In this document: one piece after another, positions 4,995 through 8,189 of the stretch
Position numbering within the stretch: position 1 is the first letter of the stretch
Layout: every line of letters begins with the position of its first letter
Assembly (NCBI GenBank): GCA_002479405.1
Contig: DLMX01000125.1
Coordinates: forward strand, 1,002-9,190
Length of the DNA stretch: 8,189 nucleotides
Origin: Methylophilaceae bacterium UBA7525
GTDB taxonomy: Bacteria > Pseudomonadota > Gammaproteobacteria > Burkholderiales > Methylophilaceae
Reading direction: 5' to 3'
The notes under the pieces: model-generated
Seen by the model: the letters and a program-made list of their open reading frames with translations, nothing else
Told to the model about the DNA's origin: nothing
Databases searched by the model: none
Position numbers and translations under genes: made by a program

Positions 4995-7259
4995 GTGAAG
5001 TTGAAGAAAATCGCCCTTGTCGTCGCTGGTTGTTTTGCTGCTGTCCCTGCCGCATTCGCCGAGCATCCAATCCAAACTCCGGAAGTTTCCGTGCATGAGG
5101 AGTCACTGCAGCCGCTGCCGACACTGCCCGATTCCAGCCCGTCGCAGGACGATCTGCAGCGTCTGCGTGCCAATACCAGCGATACCGCTTCGCTGCTGGA
5201 GGGACAACCGGGCATCAGCCTCTACCGTGCAGGCGGTGTTTCCAGCCTGCCATCAATACATGGTCTGGCAGATGATCGTATCCGTATCAAGGTTGACGGC
5301 ATGGACCTGATCTCGGCCTGTGCCAACCACATGAATTCGCCGCTTTCCTATATCGACCCCGCCAACGTTGAGCAGATCAAGGTGTTCGCCGGTATTTCGC
5401 CGGTCAGCATGGGCGGCGACAGCATTGCCGGTACGATTGCCGTCGATTCGGCCGCGCCGGAGTTCGCTTCATCTGCCGACGAGCTGCTGCTGAAAGGCAA
5501 GGCGTCCACTTTTTACCGTAGCAACAACGATGCGCGTGGCATCAATCTCTCCGCCACTGTCGCCAGTGATATTCTCTCCGTGCGTTATACCGGTGCCACC
5601 GCCGAGGCCAACAATTATAAGGCCGGCAGCGGTTTCAAGCCTGCGGGTTTGGCTGCGACCAGCATGATTGCCGGTGGCAATCGCGGCTGGCTGGCCAGCG
5701 ATGAGGTCGGATCGACTGCCTACAAGACTGAAAACCATGCGCTGGATATCGGCTTGCGTCATGAAAACCACCTGCTTGAACTCAAGGTCGCGGTGCAGAA
5801 CATCCCATATCAGAACTTTCCCAACCAGCGCATGGACATGACCGACAACGACAGTGAGAGCTACAACCTGCGTTACACCGGCGATTTCGATTGGGGCAAG
5901 CTGCAGGCCAGCGCGTATCATGAGAGCACTCGCCACAACATGAACTTCGGCGACGACAAGCTGTTCTTGTATGCCAGCATGATGGGCGATCCGGTTGCCG
6001 GCATGCCGATGGAAACCAGGGGCAGCAATACCGGTTTCAAGCTGCAGGGTGACGTCATTCTCTCCGAGCGTGATCTCTTGCGCGTCGGTGCAGAATACCA
6101 GCGTTATCGTCTTGATGACTGGTGGGATCCGGTCGCAAATTCCGGCAACATGATGGGGCCTGGCACCTTCTACAACATCAATAATGGCGAACGCGACCGT
6201 TATGCCGTGTTCGGTGAATGGGAAGCGCGCTGGAATTCGCAATGGATTACGCAACTCGGTCTGCGTCATGAAACCGTGAAAATGGATGCAGGCCGCGTGC
6301 AGGGTTACAGCACTACCGGCATGATGAGCTACGGCGATCCGAACGACCCGACCAGTATCCCGGGTGCCTTCAATGCCGCAGACCGCAGCGAAACCGACCA
6401 GAATCTGGATTTGACTGCCATCGCGCGCTTTACGCCGGATGAACGCCAAACCTATGAAGCCGGATATGCCATGAAGACCCGCTCGCCAAATCTGTATGAG
6501 CGTTATACCTGGTCCAGCAACAACAGCATGGTCATGAACATGAACAACTGGTATGGCGACGGCAACGGTTATGTCGGCAACCTCGACCTTGATCCGGAAG
6601 TCGCGCATACCTTGAGTGTTTCCGGCAACTGGCACGATGCCGCACAGGAAAACTGGAGTCTCAAACTCACGCCTTACTACACATATATCAACGACTATAT
6701 CGACGCCGTGGCCTGTAATGAAGTCGGCAAGGTATGTCCGGCACGTACCGACGGTTTCCTCAACCTGAGCCTGGATAACCAGCGCGCCCGCATCTACGGT
6801 GTGGATATGTCCGGCAAATTGTCACTGATCAAGGGCAGCAGCTTTGGCAGCCTGCAGGCCAAGGGTCTGGTCAGCTACACGCGTGGCAGAAACCTCTCTT
6901 CCGGTGACGATCTCTATCACATCATGCCGCTCAACATGAAGCTGGCGCTGGACCATCGTTTCGGTCAATGGAGCAACACGCTGGAACTGAAGCTGGTCGA
7001 CGCCAAGGATCGCGTGCAGGATGTACGCAAGGAGCTGGAAACTTCCGGTTACGGCCTGCTCAACTTCTACAGTAGTTATGAATGGAAGCATGCGCGTCTG
7101 GATGTCGGCGTCGAGAACCTGCTGGACAAGGATTACGACGATCCACTCGGTGGTTCCTACCTTGGTCAGGGTGCCACCATGGGCAGTGGCGTGCTTTATG
7201 GCACCGCCGTTCCTGGCATGGGCCGTTCCATCAACACGACGTTGACCGTCATGTTCTAA
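4995..7259 (+). CDS. TonB-dependent outer-membrane receptor, Met/His-rich, probable copper receptor
   Basis: From GTG 4995 the product has 754 residues. The signal peptide is residues 1-22 (cut after AAFA), followed by a probable TonB box TPEVSVHE (28-35). The plug holds IHGLADDRIRIKVDGM and then CANHMNSPLSYIDP, with Cys109, His112 and Met113 grouped together, and the usual VEQIKVFAG and GGDSIAGTIAV motifs. The barrel contains several Met-rich stretches expected in loops: MM at 329-330, MPM at 337-339, MM at 386-387 and 443-444, and MVMNMNNW at 512-519. A Cys574/Cys581 pair could close a loop. It ends in phenylalanine (TVMF). Such soft-metal ligand clusters suggest Cu(I)/Cu(II) import, but it does not look like the NosA/OprC copper receptor in its plug motifs, so the substrate is inferred. 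It has its own RegA-box promoter and a strong terminator follows. Confidence 0.88.
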   Translation: MKLKKIALVVAGCFAAVPAAFAEHPIQTPEVSVHEESLQPLPTLPDSSPSQDDLQRLRANTSDTASLLEGQPGISLYRAGGVSSLPSIHGLADDRIRIKVDGMDLISACANHMNSPLSYIDPANVEQIKVFAGISPVSMGGDSIAGTIAVDSAAPEFASSADELLLKGKASTFYRSNNDARGINLSATVASDILSVRYTGATAEANNYKAGSGFKPAGLAATSMIAGGNRGWLASDEVGSTAYKTENHALDIGLRHENHLLELKVAVQNIPYQNFPNQRMDMTDNDSESYNLRYTGDFDWGKLQASAYHESTRHNMNFGDDKLFLYASMMGDPVAGMPMETRGSNTGFKLQGDVILSERDLLRVGAEYQRYRLDDWWDPVANSGNMMGPGTFYNINNGERDRYAVFGEWEARWNSQWITQLGLRHETVKMDAGRVQGYSTTGMMSYGDPNDPTSIPGAFNAADRSETDQNLDLTAIARFTPDERQTYEAGYAMKTRSPNLYERYTWSSNNSMVMNMNNWYGDGNGYVGNLDLDPEVAHTLSVSGNWHDAAQENWSLKLTPYYTYINDYIDAVACNEVGKVCPARTDGFLNLSLDNQRARIYGVDMSGKLSLIKGSSFGSLQAKGLVSYTRGRNLSSGDDLYHIMPLNMKLALDHRFGQWSNTLELKLVDAKDRVQDVRKELETSGYGLLNFYSSYEWKHARLDVGVENLLDKDYDDPLGGSYLGQGATMGSGVLYGTAVPGMGRSINTTLTVMF

Positions 7260-7280
7260 AGATTTGCACTACCCCGACTC

Positions 7281-7308
7281 GCCGCCAGCTGGTCTGGCGG
7301 CTTTTTTT
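7281..7308 (+). terminator. Rho-independent terminator after the second receptor
   Basis: A perfect eight-base-pair GC-rich stem, GCCGCCAG (7281-7288) with CTGGCGGC (7294-7301), has a five-base loop and is followed by seven T residues (7302-7308). It lies 21 bases after the receptor stop codon. There is no A-tract on the left side, so it should act only on plus-strand transcription and not on the convergent recQ. Confidence 0.93.
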
Positions 7309-7316
7309 GTCTGGCA

Positions 7317-8189
7317 TCAGCCTTCCAGCACTTCCAGAAAGGCATCCCCGTAGCGTTGCAATTTGGCTTGGCCGACGCCGCTGATGACAGCCATTTCGTC
7401 CAGCGTCTGCGGCTTGCGGTTGAGGATTTCCAGCAGGGTGCTGTCATGAAAGATGACATAGGGCGGCACGCCCTGTTCGCGTGCCAGTTCCAGCCGCTTG
7501 TCCTTCAATGCCTGCCATAGCGGGTCGTCACTGGTACCGGCATAGGCCTCGCGTACATTGGCGCTGCGCTCGGCCTTGCTGGTCTTGCGCCGTGCAGGTA
7601 CTGCATCTCTTCGTAGCCAGACTTCTGCCTCGCCACGCAGCACCGGCCGCGCGGTCTCAGTTAGTTTCAGGCCGCCGTAGGCCGCCATGTCGCTTTCGGC
7701 AAATCCGGCCGCCACCAGCTGGCGGAAGACGCTGCTCCATTGCCCCTGGCCCAGTGCCTGGCCAATGCCGTAGGTGGAAAGTGTGTGGTGATTGAATTGC
7801 GCGATTCGCTCGGTTTTTTTGCCCAGCAGCACGTCAATCAGGTGGGCGACACCGAAACGCTGGCCGGTGCGGTAGATGCAGGAGAGCGCCATCTGCGCTG
7901 CCTGGGTCGCGTCCCAGGTATCGACCGGATGCAGGCAGTTGTCGCACTGGCCGCAGTTGCCGGGGTGGGCCTCGCCAAAATAGCGCAATATGGTCTGGTG
8001 ACGGCAGGCGGTGGATTCGCAGAAGCCCAGCAGGGCATCCAGTTTCTGCCTCTCCACACGCTTGCGTTCTTCCGGCGCATCGCCGGAATCCAGCATCTGG
8101 CGCATGCTGACCACATCGCCTAGGCCGTAGGTCATCCAGGCATTCGCCGGCAGGCCGTCGCGCCCGGCGCGGCCGGTTTCCTGGTAATA
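7317..8189 (-). CDS. recQ: ATP-dependent DNA helicase RecQ, C-terminal part (partial)
   Basis: The reading frame is open to the right edge, and 290 residues are visible. The visible part opens with helicase motif VI, YYQETGRAGRDGLPA, the arginine-finger region of RecQ. Next comes the zinc-binding subdomain, with four cysteines at visible residues 62, 79, 82 and 85; the 17-3-3 spacing equals that of Escherichia coli RecQ. An RQC winged-helix region follows (about 95-185, with TLSTYGIG), then a linker, and an HRDC domain over the last 65-70 residues (DPLWQALKDKR through GVGQAKLQRYG). RecQ unwinds DNA during recombination and fork repair in the cytoplasm. The methionine at base 8135 is internal, not the start. 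The gene is convergent with the second receptor, their stop codons 57 bases apart, and has no evident link to the metal-uptake genes. Confidence 0.96.
   Translation of the reverse strand, partial: YYQETGRAGRDGLPANAWMTYGLGDVVSMRQMLDSGDAPEERKRVERQKLDALLGFCESTACRHQTILRYFGEAHPGNCGQCDNCLHPVDTWDATQAAQMALSCIYRTGQRFGVAHLIDVLLGKKTERIAQFNHHTLSTYGIGQALGQGQWSSVFRQLVAAGFAESDMAAYGGLKLTETARPVLRGEAEVWLRRDAVPARRKTSKAERSANVREAYAGTSDDPLWQALKDKRLELAREQGVPPYVIFHDSTLLEILNRKPQTLDEMAVISGVGQAKLQRYGDAFLEVLEG

Noticed and set aside
5469..6635. 388-codon minus-strand open frame inside the second receptor
   Set aside because: It lies wholly opposite a clear TonB receptor barrel, has a repetitive Val/Ile/Ala/His composition and no recognisable domain.

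Overview
The window looks like a chromosomal segment of a moderately GC-rich Gram-negative proteobacterium. By the style of its proteins, the RegB-type kinase and the intergenic repeat it is most likely a betaproteobacterium; that placement is an impression, not a measurement. It carries six protein-coding genes, two of them cut by the window edges. I see no RNA genes, insertion sequences or CRISPR arrays.

Layout. (1) Bases 1-671, minus strand: the N-terminal 223 residues of a RegB/PrrB/RoxS-type redox-sensing histidine kinase, with the quinone-site motif GGYSNPF and the H-box AAAHELGTP. (2) 672-842: a divergent regulatory region. (3) 843-2933, plus: a TonB-dependent receptor of siderophore-receptor type. 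(4) 2934-3116: a noncoding gap with a 103-base inverted-repeat element. (5) 3117-4385, plus: a membrane-anchored or exported sialidase-fold (BNR/Asp-box) protein with a CTCC motif, a GCPVNGP motif and a His-rich loop. (6) 4509-4907, plus: a small three-helix membrane protein of unknown family. (7) 4995-7259, plus: a second TonB-dependent receptor, rich in Met and His and with a CANHM plug motif, which I infer handles copper. A strong rho-independent terminator at 7281-7308 ends the block. (8) 7317-8189, minus: the C-terminal part of RecQ helicase, convergent and functionally unrelated.

Main discovery. Three plus-strand genes (843, 4509, 4995) each have the same promoter: an inverted repeat GCGRC-N5-GTCRC followed, after exactly 24 bases, by a TAKAAT -10 hexamer, with no recognisable -35. 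Each unit is exactly 45 bases from box to -10, and the start codon lies 58-63 bases beyond the box. A fourth copy, facing the other way, lies 35 bases upstream of the kinase gene. The box closely resembles the recognition sequence recalled for the RegA/RegR/PrrA response regulators, the partners of RegB-type kinases. The sequence therefore suggests a compact local regulon in which a RegBA-like redox system controls itself, two outer-membrane metal receptors and a small membrane protein. Copper as the shared substrate is inferred from ligand-rich motifs and is not demonstrated.
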